Position numbers and translations under genes: made by a program | Source of the DNA: Ypsolopha sequella | Lineage: Eukaryota; Arthropoda; Insecta; Lepidoptera; Ypsolophidae | Reading direction: 5' to 3' | Assembly: GCA_934047225.1 (NCBI GenBank) | Contig: CAKOHE010000042.1 | Location: 468,891 to 532,890 of the forward strand | Length of the DNA: 64,000 nt | The notes under the pieces: generated by a model | What the model saw: the letters and a program-made list of their open reading frames with translations, nothing else | What the model was told of the DNA's origin: nothing | Database searches by the model: none | Part shown: positions 35,701 to 46,960 of the stretch, one piece after another | How the letters are laid out: every line of letters begins with the position of its first letter | Position numbering within the stretch: position 1 is the first letter of the stretch

Positions 35701-38700
35701 GTGCCACTACTGATACTATCTACACCTCAGACACCACAGCCCCCTCAGGCTACAGCTACAGCTCTGTTACTTAGTGTCAATGTGCCACTACTGATACTAT
35801 CTACACCTCAGACACCACAGCCCCCTCAGGCTACAGCTACAGCTCTGTTACTTAGTGTCAATGTGCCACTACTGATACTATCTACACCTCAGACACCACA
35901 GCCCCCTCAGGCTACAGCTACAGCTCTGTTACTTAGTGTCAATGTGCCACTACTGATACTATCTACACCTCAGACACCACAGCCCCCTCAGGCTACAGCT
36001 ACAGCTCTGTTACTTAGTGTCAATGTGCCACTACTGATACTATCTCCACCTCAGACACCACAGCCCCCTCAGGCTACAGCTACAGCTCTGTTACTTAGTG
36101 TCAATGTGCCACTACTGATACTATCTACACCTCAGACACCACAGCCCCCTCAGGCTACAGCTACAGCTCTGTTACTTAGTGTCAATGTGCCACTACTGAT
36201 ACTATCTCCACCTCAGACACCACAGCCCCCTCAGGCTACAGCTACAGCTCTGTTACTTAGTGTCAATGTGCCACTACTGATACTATCTCCACCTCAGACA
36301 CCACAGCCCCCTCAGGCTACAGCTACAGCTCTGTTACTTAGTGTCAATGTGCCACTACTGATACTATCTCCACCTCAGACACCACAGCCCCCTCAGGCTA
36401 CAGCTACAGCTCTGTTACTTAGTGTCAATGTGCCACTACTGATACTATCTCCACCTCAGACACCACAGCCCCCTCAGGCTACAGCTACAGCTCTGTTACT
36501 TAGTGTCAATGTGCCACTACTGATACTATCTACACCTCAGACACCACAGCCCCCTCAGGCTACAGCTACAGCTCTGTTACTTAGTGTCAATGTGCCACTA
36601 CTGATACTATCTCCACCTCAGACACCACAGCCCCCTCAGGCTACAGCTACAGCTCTGTTACTTAGTGTCAATGTGCCACTACTGATACTATCTACACCTC
36701 AGACACCACAGCCCCCTCAGGCTACAGCTACAGCTCTGTTACTTAGTGTCAATGTGCCACTACTGATACTATCTCCACCTCAGACACCACAGCCCCCTCA
36801 GGCTACAGCTACAGCTCTGTTACTTAGTGTCAATGTGCCACTACTGATACTATCTACACCTCGGACACCACAGCCCCCTCAGGCTACAGCTACAGCTCTG
36901 TTACTTAGTGTCAATGTGCCACTACTGATACTATCTCCACCTCAGACACCACAGCCCCCTCAGGCTACAGCTACAGCTCTGTTACTTAGTGTCAATGTGC
37001 CACTACTGATACTATCTACACCTCAGACACCACAGCCCCCTCAGGCTACAGCTACAGCTCTGTTACTTAGTGTCAATGTGCCACTACTGATACTATCTCC
37101 ACCTCAGACACCACAGCCCCCTCAGGCTACAGCTACAGCTCTGTTACTTAGTGTCAATGTGCCACTACTGATACTATCTACACCTCAGACACCACAGCCC
37201 CCTCAGGCTACAGCTACAGCTCTGTTACTTAGTGTCAATGTGCCACTACTGATACTATCTACACCTCAGACACCACAGCCCCCTCAGGCTACAGCTACAG
37301 CTCTGTTACTTAGTGTCAATGTGCCACTACTGATACTATCTACACCTCAGACACCACAGCCCCCTCAGGCTACAGCTACAGCTCTGTTACTTAGTGTCAA
37401 TGTGCCACTACTGATACTATCTACACCTCAGACACCACAGCCCCCTCAGGCTACAGCTACAGCTCTGTTACTTAGTGTCAATGTGCCACTACTGATACTA
37501 TCTACACCTCAGACACCACAGCCCCCTCAGGCTACAGCTACAGCTCTGTTACTTAGTGTCAATGTGCCACTACTGATACTATCTACACCTCAGACACCAC
37601 AGCCCCCTCAGGCTACAGCTACAGCTCTGTTACTTAGTGTCAATGTGCCACTACTGATACTATCTACACCTCAGACACCACAGCCCCCTCAGGCTACAGC
37701 TACAGCTCTGTTACTTAGTGTCAATGTGCCACTACTGATACTATCTACACCTCAGACACCACAGCCCCCTCAGGCTACAGCTACAGCTCTGTTACTTAGT
37801 GTCAATGTGCCACTACTGATACTATCTACACCTCAGACACCACAGCCCCCTCAGGCTACAGCTACAGCTCTGTTACTTAGTGTCAATGTGCCACTACTGA
37901 TACTATCTCCACCTCAGACACCACAGCCCCCTCAGGCTACAGCTACAGCTCTGTTACTTAGTGTCAATGTGCCACTACTGATACTATCTACACCTCAGAC
38001 ACCACAGCCCCCTCAGGCTACAGCTACAGCTCTGTTACTTAGTGTCAATGTGCCACTACTGATACTATCTACACCTCAGACACCACAGCCCCCTCAGGCT
38101 ACAGCTACAGCTCTGTTACTTAGTGTCAATGTGCCACTACTGATACTATCTACACCTCAGACACCACAGCCCCCTCAGGCTACAGCTACAGCTCTGTTAC
38201 TTAGTGTCAATGTGCCACTACTGATACTATCTACACCTCAGACACCACAGCCCCCTCAGGCTACAGCTACAGCTCTGTTACTTAGTGTCAATGTGCCACT
38301 ACTGATACTATCTCCACCTCAGACACCACAGCCCCCTCAGGCTACAGCTACAGCTCTGTTACTTAGTGTCAATGTGCCACTACTGATACTATCTCCACCT
38401 CAGACACCACAGCCCCCTCAGGCTACAGCTACAGCTCTGTTACTTAGTGTCAATGTGCCACTACTGATACTATCTACACCTCAGACACCACAGCCCCCTC
38501 AGGCTACAGCTACAGCTCTGTTACTTAGTGTCAATGTGCCACTACTGATACTATCTCCACCTCAGACACCACAGCCCCCTCAGGCTACAGCTACAGCTCT
38601 GTTACTTAGTGTCAATGTGCCACTACTGATACTATCTCCACCTCAGACACCACAGCCCCCTCAGGCTACAGCTACAGCTCTGTTACTTAGTGTCAATGTG

Positions 38701-39250
38701 CCACTACTGATACTATCTCCACCTCAGACACCACAGCCCCCTCAGGCTACAGCTACAGCTCTGTTACTTAGTGTCAATGTGCCACTACTGATACTATCTC
38801 CACCTCAGACACCACAGCCCCCTCAGGCTACAGCTACAGCTCTGTTACTTAGTGTCAATGTGCCACTACTGATACTATCTCCACCTCAGACACCACAGCC
38901 CCCTCAGGCTACAGCTACAGCTCTGTTACTTAGTGTCAATGTGCCACTACTGATACTATCTCCACCTCAGACACCACAGCCCCCTCAGGCTACAGCTACA
39001 GCTCTGTTACTTAGTGTCAATGTGCCACTACTGATACTATCTCCACCTCAGACACCACAGCCCCCTCAGGCTACAGCTACAGCTCTGTTACTTAGTGTCA
39101 ATGTGCCACTACTGATACTATCTCCACCTCAGACACCACAGCCCCCTCAGGCTACAGCTACAGCTCTGTTACTTAGTGTCAATGTGCCACTACCGATACT
39201 ATCTCCACCTCAGACACCACAGCCCCCTCAGGCTACAGCTACAGCTCTGC
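29774..39250 (+). repeat. Minisatellite: 117 copies of an 81-bp unit
   Basis: Units start at 29788 + 81(n-1), n = 1 to 117; no indel occurs in about 9.5 kb. The only recurrent difference is one base: TCTACACCT in 73 units and TCTCCACCT in 44. Private changes are A to T at 34678 (unit 61), A to G near 36863 (unit 88) and T to C in the last unit. Since 81 is divisible by 3, one frame is open throughout (27-residue period containing PQTPQPPQATATALLL). It has no in-frame ATG and an in-frame TGA at 29773, so translation is not supported. The last nine units all carry C. It lies in the intron before exon 7 of the P-like gene. Confidence 0.97.
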
Positions 39251-39541
39251 CCACCGACAGCGCTTCACAGCAAGAAAACAAAAAATAAGGCGGGAGACTC
39301 TCTGTCCCGCCTTTCAAGGCAAAGTTTTAATGGCCAAAAGGCAAAAAACAAAGAAGAACGATCAAAAAAAAAAAATGATACTATCTAGGTCACACCTTCT
39401 AGACAAGCATGCTCCATCTCTGGTGAAAAAAATATTGTGACTAATCTTCTGGGCCAGTGTTTCCCAGGGGCATATTATATTGCAAACTTATATAATTGTA
39501 TTAAGAATATTTCTTAATTTCACGTGTTTCTACTTTTACAG
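39251..39541. other. Intron sequence after the array
   Basis: Array-derived frame closes at TAA 39286. GGCGGGAGACTCTCTGTCCCGCC (described as arms GGCGGGA and TCCCGCC, 39290-39312) is a small hairpin; a poly-A run at 39363-39374 follows. The acceptor TACTTTTACAG leads into exon 7. Confidence 0.5.
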
Positions 39542-40911
39542 GAAAAAAGGATGCTGCTCGCAAGATTACAACAAAGAAAATGTTCACCCTGGCAGAACAT
39601 GAGATGTACAACAAAATTGTTGCTGCAAGAATAAAATTATGCAAACTGAAAAATTAACTAAGAAAACAGTCGGCTCACATAAAAGCAGCAAAAAAACTGG
39701 CAAATAATCCTGCAGCCTTAGAAGTCTTTGAGAATTGCTCAAGTACTGCAAAATTACTGATGCAGATGCAATGGCGGGAGAACAAAAAAAAGGAGAAAGG
39801 TCGTTTCACGCTAGAAGAAAAGATTACTGCCTTGTCGATTTTGAAACAAAGTGCCACAGGTTATCGATTTCTACGGAAATTAACTATTTTACCTGCCGAA
39901 CAGACATTAATAAAGCTCATACAAAGGTGTAATCTGAGACCAGGGATAAATAAAAACGTATTTTCACAGTTAAAAAATAAAGCTAAAAATATGACAACGG
40001 AGCAAAAGCTGTGCGTGGTTTTGTTTGACGAAGTTTCGTTAAAAGCCAACGTCACATACCAAGAAAGAAAGACCGCATAACGGAACTTGTTGATAATGGG
40101 CATAATAGAATAGCAGAATTTGCAGACCACGCCCAAGTTTTCATGGTGCGTGGTCTCGTACATAATTATAAACAAGCAGTGTACTACACTGTTTCAAAAA
40201 GTGCAACCAAGGGACCTGAGTTGGCAAAACAATTTAAAGAAGTTGTCAGAGGACTGGAAGAAGCAGGGTTGATAGTGGTGGCATCAGTCTGTGACCAGGG
40301 AACCAACAACAGACAGGCTCTCAAAATATTAATCAATGAGACCCGGGGAGTCTATCTAAGAAGAGAAGAAGAACCAAAAGAAAATATTATACTGATAGAT
40401 GATCAAGAAATCATTCCTATCTATGACCCCCCACACCTTAAAGGAATGAGAAATAATTTATTAACAAAAAATCTAAACTACACTTCAAAAGAAGGTGTGA
40501 CGAAAACCGCCAAGTGGTCTCTATGGCGGCACGTCTACACGTTTGCCGCATTCCTTTTAGATATCAATAATCACGTACAATTAAGTATAAATAAGGATTC
40601 ATCTTTCATCAATATACATTACATACTTAACCATCAAACTAATAACAACTATTATATTTTATACCGCCTCCAAATTGGTGACCCCGACGTGATTATTCAT
40701 ATCTAAAAGGAATGCGGCAAACGTGTAGAAGTGCCGCCATAGTCTCATTTACAGCAACTCTACAAAGAAAATCCAGGCTACAAAGGCATCAGACTGATCC
40801 CAAAACTTACAGAAAATCATGTCAACCCAGAAAAACTCAACAAAATGAAGGTTAAATTTGCCTCGCAAGTTTTTAGCCGAACCATGGCATCTAATATGGG
40901 ATACCTAGCAG
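39542..40911 (+). pseudogene. Exon 7: RNase H-like core of the P-type transposase
   Basis: Starts after CTTTTACAG in the phase left by exon 6. It contains a helical lead-in, FTLEEKITALSIL, LRPGINKNVFSQLK, then LCVVLFDEVSLKA (candidate catalytic Asp, 40027-40029), VASVCDQGTNNRQAL (second Asp, 40293-40295) and IYDPPHLKGMRNNLL, a P-family signature. TAA at 39655-39657 and a one-base loss near 40065 break the frame. After the MITE at 40521-40742 it resumes and ends KFASQVFSRTMASNM.. at donor GTAATG. Confidence 0.88.
40521..40742. mobile_element. Palindromic MITE inserted in exon 7
   Basis: 222 bp; ends CTATGGCGGCACGTCTACAC and, read inwards from the right, CTATGGCGGCACTTCTACAC; arms of about 56 bp. 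Target duplication TCT (40518-40520, 40743-40745). The transposase frame is open on both sides and joins cleanly at TCT, so the insertion into a formerly intact codon series is clear. Confidence 0.9.
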
Positions 40912-40967
40912 GTAATGTTTCACATCTTTTCTCTGTACTTAATATACTCTCTTCCCTTTTAGAATGC

Positions 40968-41136
40968 ATACTACTCCACCAAGCCAAGTATGGATGGCAA
41001 AAAAAATAAAATGAAAATGGGTGCAGCAAAAGTCCGTCAACATTGAAATTTAAATTCAAGTTATATCTATTGCAATATCAGAATTAATTCGCCATCCATT
41101 CCACCCAGGTGCCTACTTGGCTTGGTGGAGTAGTAC
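40968..41136. mobile_element. MITE in the last intron
   Basis: Perfect 22-bp inverted ends: left arm TACTACTCCACCAAGCCAAG + TA at 40969-40990, right arm 41114-41135. An inner TGGATGGC/GCCATCCA pair extends the stem. Confidence 0.8.
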
Positions 41137-41284
41137 AGAAATTGTAGAAAAGAAAAAGTTTAAACTTGCAATAATACCTACGTGCAAAATTGATAACTTT
41201 GTCAAATGCCACCCTCTTTTTACAAACACATGATTTACTGTGTTAATGTAATTTAATTGGATAAACATTTCTTATTGTTTTCAG

Positions 41285-42378
41285 ACAAGGGTATTCTTCC
41301 TGCAGAATGCAAAGAAACAGCGGATTTGTTGATATTCATGGACAACATGTTTGATAGCGTAAATGGAAGCTACATGAAAAATAAACATGCGAAGCCACTG
41401 CTAGGTCCGGCCACGCCGAACTCTGTCCACCATAAAACATGGGAAGAAGGTATGGAAGTGTTTAAGTCGATGGCATTTGAAACGTCCAAGGGGAAAAAAG
41501 AAAATGTTCCCACGGTTGCCAATTGGATGTGGACACTTAAGGGAATAAAAGTTTTATTGAAGAAACTGAAAGATGACTTTAACATTACATCCGTTTGGTT
41601 GCGACACCTAAATCAGGATCCCCTCGAAAACTTCGGAGCGGTGAGAAGTCATGGATGTCGCAACACTAACCCGACTTGTGACCAATTTGAGGCAGCTTTC
41701 GCCACTCTTTTGATAAATAATTTAAACAGTGTTCACACTCGGGGGAAAAATTGCGAAGCAGATTTTTGTGATGCTTTGCACACTCTCATCATTGACAAAA
41801 ATGTAGAAGCAACGCCGACCTGTACTTTTGATTTTGCGTCTATAATCGATTTTGATTTTACTCCAGTAGAGAGCAAAGAAAATGACCCTCGCATAATTGC
41901 TCCAATCCAATACATGAGTGGATATTTTTTAAAGAAAGCAAAATCCAGCGTTTTTAAATCGTGCACTGATTGCAATGCCAATTTGTCATCCAGTAATGAA
42001 ATAGAATATATTAAGTACAGGGAATATACAGGTCGACGATGGCTTTGCACTCCCAGCAATGATTTGATAAAGGCGATATCAAATATGCAAGACATATTAA
42101 ATCAAATGATTAGAGATCATTTTGAAATTGATAATATGAAAGAAATTTTAAAAACTGCTATAGTGATCTTGGTTGATTTTAAATTTATACAGTGTAATGT
42201 GCACAAAGATAAATTAATTAATCATTTAATTAGCATTGTAATTAGATGTCTGACTTTCAATTATTGTAAAAACATAAATCAAATATTAATTGGGAGAAGG
42301 CAAGTTGATGATGATGAGGACAAGTGGCAAATGAAAGCAAAGAAATTTAATAAATGTTTTATAAGGCACCATAAATAG
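41285..42378 (+). pseudogene. Exon 8: C-terminal part of the P-type transposase
   Basis: Acceptor TTGTTTTCAG; no internal stop over 364 codons. It has LLIFMDNMFDSVNGS, then LNQDPLENFGAVRSHGCRN, whose Glu (41626-41628) is the likely last catalytic residue, and CDQFEAAFATLLINN. A Cys-rich pair (CTDCN) follows and it ends HHK at TAG. AATAAA occurs at 42387. The intact frame, against three breaks upstream, suggests decay is fairly recent or the C-terminal exon was spared by chance. Confidence 0.88.
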
Positions 42379-43139
42379 TAAGTTGAATAAATAATTAATT
42401 TCAAATTAATGTATTTCATTTATGAGAATCCCTTCTCCAAGATATACTAATAGAAAGGAGTTAGTATGTATATGTATAGTATATATGGCTATGGGTACCT
42501 GTGCGCTAGCTATAGATGGATACATTTTCCTCTTTGGATAGATATAACGGGATTTAGTTCTGACTAATGAAAATAGATGGCGACAAAAACGCATTACCCA
42601 TTTTGATGTCAAAGACAGGGCTCTATTTCTGTATATAATAATGTATATAATAATGTACTCTGTGCACTCATCTATCATTGATCAAAAATATAATAAATAA
42701 GTGCTGAGAGAGGAATAATTATTTTTAAATTATCTATTTTTGGTTATTAGTCTGAAAGTTTGAAAAATAATATAAAAACCTTCGTAACTCGGAGACCATT
42801 CATTTTCGACACCTAGTAGATAGGACTTAATTCGTTGGAAATGATCTCTAGTATAACCCCTTTCAAGGAATAGGTCGAATTACCAAGCACCCTGTATACA
42901 TACAGTAGTTAAGATAAGTACGCCATTGATGTGTAATTTGGTAACACACACAGCAAAATTAGCATGGTGTCTTGGACGACATTAACAACAAAGGACATTT
43001 CAATGTCATGCATTAACTATTACTTATATATACCCATTACATACCTACATACAAACAAACCAAAATCGCAACATCTAAACACAGGTGCACACTTTTAATT
43101 AATTAGGATTTGTATATAAATAGATGAATAGTTTGTTAT
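42379..43139. other. Non-coding downstream region
   Basis: Bases 42575-42625 (GATGGCGACAAAAACGC, GTCAAAGACAGGGCTC) look like a dispersed-repeat fragment. CACCCTGTATAC at 42889 resembles termini of other elements. No P-element terminal repeat found. Confidence 0.4.
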
Positions 43140-43328
43140 ACAAGGTGACTTTTTGATCATCGTCCAAATTCATACTGGAGACTTGGTAAGTGACAAGCAT
43201 CATGAATCGATGAAATTTTTTGTGAAATTCGTATAATGAAATTTACAAACATCGTTTTTGGTTCATGATGTTGATCACTTACCAAGGCTCAAGTATGAAT
43301 TTGGACGATGTTCACAAATTCACCTTGT
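43140..43328. mobile_element. Palindromic MITE, full copy
   Basis: Starts ACAAGGTGACTTTTTGATCA and ends with the inverted TGAACATCGTCC..TTCACCTTGT pattern; arms about 75 bp containing GTCCAAATTCATACTGGAGA and CTTGGTAAGTGA. Flanked by TTAT/ATAA. Other members: 85-190, 24012-24210, about 20890-21165 and 48190-48255. Confidence 0.82.
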
Positions 43329-43530
43329 ATAAGTTGGACCAGGCCGCTCTAGAAGGACGCATGCTGACCAAATTAGCGGCATACTGAAGAAGGATTACGT
43401 CAAAAGTACCCGGAATAGAAGAGCTTGTATGACTATAGTTAGATTGATGGACGTGGAAGAGGTGTGTCAGGATCGTAGCAGATGGAAATCTGTAGTCTCT
43501 GTCTACCCTCCGCAAGAAAGGCGTGAGTAT
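43329..43530 (+). mobile_element. RTE-like retrotransposon 3' end
   Basis: One frame reads RLMDVEEVCQDRSRWKSVVS (43435-43497) before a stop-rich tail, similar to the extreme C-terminus of RTE-type reverse transcriptases (..DR..W..VV). The tail has GGCGTGAGTATATGTATC. Relatives in opposite orientation lie at 45975-46135 and 47905-47950. Confidence 0.6.
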
Positions 43531-44953
43531 ATGTATCTATGTACGTGTATGTCATTGGCAGATCGTTAAGTATATGCATAGTAAAACCAGAACAGTAGAT
43601 TAACTCACGCCCCGTACGAGACTTCAATACCTACTGTGTCAGGGTTGTTCCTTCTTTTATTTTCATACCTAGCTAATACAAATCAATATTTAAATACATA
43701 TATTATACATATACTACGTAGGTATGTATTATGTTTGTAAATATTAAATTCATTTACATTGGGCCTTCAACTCGATGGCAGCAGCAGCGACAGCCGGTAC
43801 GAATAGCGATACGTTAAATGAACGTGTTACCAACTTATCTGTTGCCGTAGGCCAAACTAAAATGACTTCTATATTCATTAGTAACAGTCTTCGTTGCCGC
43901 GAGTCGCCGAAATAGATAAGTTTGTGGTGCGAAACTGTTCTCAAGGCGGCCCCCTTTGGTGGCACGTTTGATCTACAAAGATGCCGCCGCGCCGCTGCGC
44001 CGCGCCGTAGAGACCCGAATTGACCTTTATGTAGACCGGGAGCTCAGTACCGTATTTTAACCTTATATGAGGTAGACATTAATAAAAAGCACATTTATTT
44101 AAATAAGACTTCTTTAATTTAAAATGCTTACAATTTATAATATGAAGCACGATATTTTGAAACATTATCTGTCAAATCCTCACGTGATATTAATTGTAGC
44201 CATTGTAAGCGCCTGAAAACAACAAAATAAAAATTATGACAAATCAACTGACATTTTGAAGCCGATTATGACAAATGAGCTATCAATCGACGACGTAGTG
44301 AAACATTCAAACATACATACATTCATATCATACATAATAAACGTATAGACCTTATAACTCATAAAGAAATCTTACTTGCTTATATTAAATAAAGTAAGAA
44401 AACTTGAAAATAATCAATTATAAAATTAAAGATAAGCTCCTGAATTTACCTTAAAAACATGGGCATCGTCAAAAGGGGGAAGGGGGCAGCTGTCCCCCCC
44501 TAGAGATTTGAAAAACTTTGAGATTTTTATAATAAAGTAACCGAAAAATTCGCGAGAAACCCAAGCACATTATGTTTATAAGACAATTATTTTGTTTCTT
44601 GTAATGAACAATTAAAAACTTTACATTTGTTTATTTTACCTACAATTCATGTCATCTTGCCCCCCTGGCAACGCTTTTGCTTAAAAATCTTTGTGATTGT
44701 TGACTAAATTAATCAGTTCAATTCATTTAAGTACATAATAAAATTTAAGTATCTAATCGAACATTGGCTCCTAGTCTATAATTAAAAAATCTTTGCGATT
44801 TCAACCATATCAGCTCTACATTTAAAAACACTTTGACTAACTGACAATCATAGCACAGTTATGATCATAGGTACCTATGTTAAATGTGAACAAAGAAAGT
44901 ACGGTTTACATCTCTCATTATTATTTATATGTACCATAAATTGTGTACTCACC
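43531..44953. other. Non-coding, small CpG-rich patch
   Basis: Bases 43890-44030 are CpG- and GCC-rich (GCCGCCGCGCCGCTGCGCC). A 71-codon minus-strand frame (43750-43965) has no known motif. TGTCCCCCCCT at 44500 and TTGCCCCCC at 44659 are parts of an undefined repeat. Confidence 0.35.
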
Positions 44954-45240
44954 TTTCTTGTTGAGTTGGTATTGAGAAGAACGATAATTCTGGATTTGAG
45001 GAATTATTATTGAGGCATCCGAAGACAGAACAATATGTACGACAGCGTGCTGTCGACATATTTGAAGTGATCGGTGCCGCGCTGGCGCGCTTGTTCGAAA
45101 GACTTGACTGAGCGCGACCGCGGCGTAACCCCGACTAGCACCGGCCTTGCATACCGAGATATTGCTGTTGTGTGCGTACTGTAGTTCGTGCGTACTAGCA
45201 CGCACACATATTAGCCGCGCGATGTACCTTTGGTTGAAGA
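44954..45240 (-). promoter_or_regulatory. Possible promoter and first exon, minus strand
   Basis: A CpG-rich block in AT-rich surroundings. On the minus strand GCGCTCAGTCAAGTC contains an arthropod initiator-like TCAGT near 45110. About 155 bases later AACAAGAAAG|GTGAGTAC (donor at 44954-44949) is a strong 5' splice site. A frame is open across it but without recognised motif, so this may be a 5' UTR exon. No downstream exon was found. Confidence 0.4.
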
Positions 45241-45364
45241 TAAACTACTTTTCTGGTTTTACTTGACCACGAACGGAGCGGGGAGGAGCTTGTTACGTTT
45301 ACGAAGCGAGGCAACCCTCTTAGTTTTAACAGAAATATGATATGCCTAATTCTGCGATTATGTC

Positions 45365-45866
45365 TATATGAACAACTTTTACTATAGAGTCAACCCTCGA
45401 ATCGCAAAAAAAACCGCTCAAGTGCGAGTCAGACTCACATACCTAGGGATCCGTATCGTGGATGAAAAATTAAACTTTGTCATTTTTTTTTTCGCGAATT
45501 TTGTAGTTACATATAGGGGGAATTAGGGGGACATCATTTTTTTAATATTTACTTGCACCTATTTCTAGGATTTCCCGAAATAGGTGCAAGTAAATATAGT
45601 CTCGCGTTTCGTACACATTATAATATATATAATCGGGTCTACCGCGATCAATTTTTACCTTTTTTACGAAAAGGGGACACCCGACGTTTCGAGACAAAAT
45701 GGGCTATATTAGGGGGGGGGGTAATATATATTATAATGTGTACGAAACGCGAGAGTTTAAAGTCATATATTTTGGTCGGGTGGCTATGTAATTTTTCTAT
45801 GGAACAGCTGATTTTTTTCCGCGATTCGAGGGTTGGCTCCATAGTAAAAGTTGTTCATATTAATGG
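45365..45866. mobile_element. TIR element containing nested palindromes
   Basis: Outer ends: ATGAACAACTTTTACTATAG + AGTCAACCCTCGAATCGC (left) and inverted GCGATTCGAGGGTTGGCTCC + ATAGTAAAAGTTGTTCAT (right). Inside are a degraded dispersed-repeat fragment (45403-45530), a perfect 20-bp-arm hairpin (45546-45565/45577-45596) and a second inverted pair (45601-45631/45725-45753). GTTGGCTCCATAGTAAAAG also occurs at 50824, next to the element there. Confidence 0.75.
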
Positions 45867-46349
45867 ATAGAACACCCTGTTCGAAGGAAAAAGGTTTTCA
45901 GTGATTTAATTTAGTCATTATTTCCATACATTATCTTTAGCTGGAGTTTATTTTAGGGCGCTATAGTTATTTATTACATACATATATACTCACGCCTGTC
46001 TCCATGAGGCGTAGGCAGAGACTACAGTCTTCCATTTGCTACGATCCTGGCACACTTCTTTCGCTTCTTCCATATCCATCAATCCAGTCGAACAGGCTCT
46101 TCTATTCCGGGTGTTTTGACTTTGCCCTTCTTCCGTATCTTCAAGATTTCGTTTGAAATAATTAGCAACAAATTAGAATACACCTGTAGTTAGACGTAGG
46201 AAGGAATATTACAATAACAGTTAGCAGTGATTGCGTTCCGAAATCTCATTCAAAACGGTTTTTTCACCCTTTATAAAGTAATACTGCGTTACACCACGCG
46301 TACCTATTACGAATTCTCTCCAGTGAACCTAAAATGTCGGACATACCTA
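45867..46349 (-). mobile_element. RTE-like 3' end (minus) in otherwise non-coding DNA
   Basis: 45975-46135 is the reverse complement of the tail at 43329-43530: ACTCACGCCTGTCTCC, GGCAGAGACTACAGTCTTCC, TGCTACGATCCTGGCACAC, TCTTCCATATCCATCAATCC. The rest has nothing recognised. Confidence 0.55.
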
Positions 46350-46960
46350 AGTGTGTCCCTCTTACAAGTGCACAGCCGAAAAGGAGTGAAACTAGACCTT
46401 ATTTTATCGAAAAAAAATTTTTTTTTTTTTGGAAAATCTTTGTTTTATAAATTTACGTTTTAAAATTTTTTTTGCCTACCATGGAGACTATGTATAAAAT
46501 ATGTCATAACTTTTAACCTATCGCGAGTAATGCAATGAAATAAAACTGTTATAATTCTTAAGAATAGACGTTGCATACCAAATCAAAAACAAAACATAAT
46601 CAACTACCATTACCATAAAAATAATGTCCTAAAAGATGATTTCTTTAATTTTTCTTTTTTCAGTAATAGTCAATTTATTCAAAATAATGTCCCCATTTCA
46701 CTATACTTTTATTACTATTTATCATTGCCTATTCCATTATCTTTCTAACAAAAAAAAATACAACGTTCTATCATAAATACAATATTTTCTACGAGCGGTT
46801 AACCAAAGGCACTGCGCTCGCGTCCCATACAAAGATACCCAGGTGGAGTATTTTTTCATGATTAAAAAAAAATCAAAAAAATTTTTTTTCTTTGTTTTTG
46901 TCGATATATTTATATCTAGTTTCACCCCCTTTGGGGTTGCACTTTTACGGGGACACACTG
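46350..46960. mobile_element. TIR element, GTGTGTCCC ends
   Basis: 611 bp. Left arm AGTGTGTCCCTCTTACAAGT .. GGAGTGAAACTAGA; right arm inverted (TCTAGTTTCACCCCCTTTGG .. GGGGACACACTG), about 50 bp. T- and A-rich core, no coding capacity. Confidence 0.8.

Larger units (their letters stand above)
26760..42378 (+). pseudogene. P-element/THAP9-like transposase gene, broken
   Basis: Eight exons with good GT/AG signals, all junctions in phase 1: 26760-26805, 27064-27276, 27395-27478, 27593-27679, 28137-28214, 28736-28813, 39542-40911, 41285-42378. The product would be a THAP zinc finger, a Ser/Pro/Asn-rich linker, and the P-type RNase H-like transposase with Asp, Asp and Glu candidates. Breaks: TAA at 27264, TAA at 39655, a one-base frameshift near 40065, and a MITE in exon 7. 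The intron before exon 7 is over 10 kb because it holds the 81-bp array. It could be a decayed autonomous element or a decayed domesticated copy; terminal repeats were not found. Confidence 0.85.

Noticed and set aside
29774..39250. CRISPR-like or centromeric satellite array
   Set aside because: There are no distinct spacers, the DNA is eukaryotic, and the array lies in a defined intron with unique flanks.
29788..39288. A giant Pro/Gln/Thr/Leu-rich secreted or structural protein
   Set aside because: The frame has no in-frame ATG, is closed by TGA just upstream (29773), and exists only because the 81-bp unit is a codon multiple. Splice phase with exon 6 does not fit at the array edge.
26360..43140. 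Terminal inverted repeats of the P-like element
   Set aside because: Both flanks were compared by eye; no inverted match longer than chance was seen.
43750..43965. Small protein gene on the minus strand in a CpG-rich patch
   Set aside because: No motif, no splice or start context; open frame expected in GC-rich DNA.
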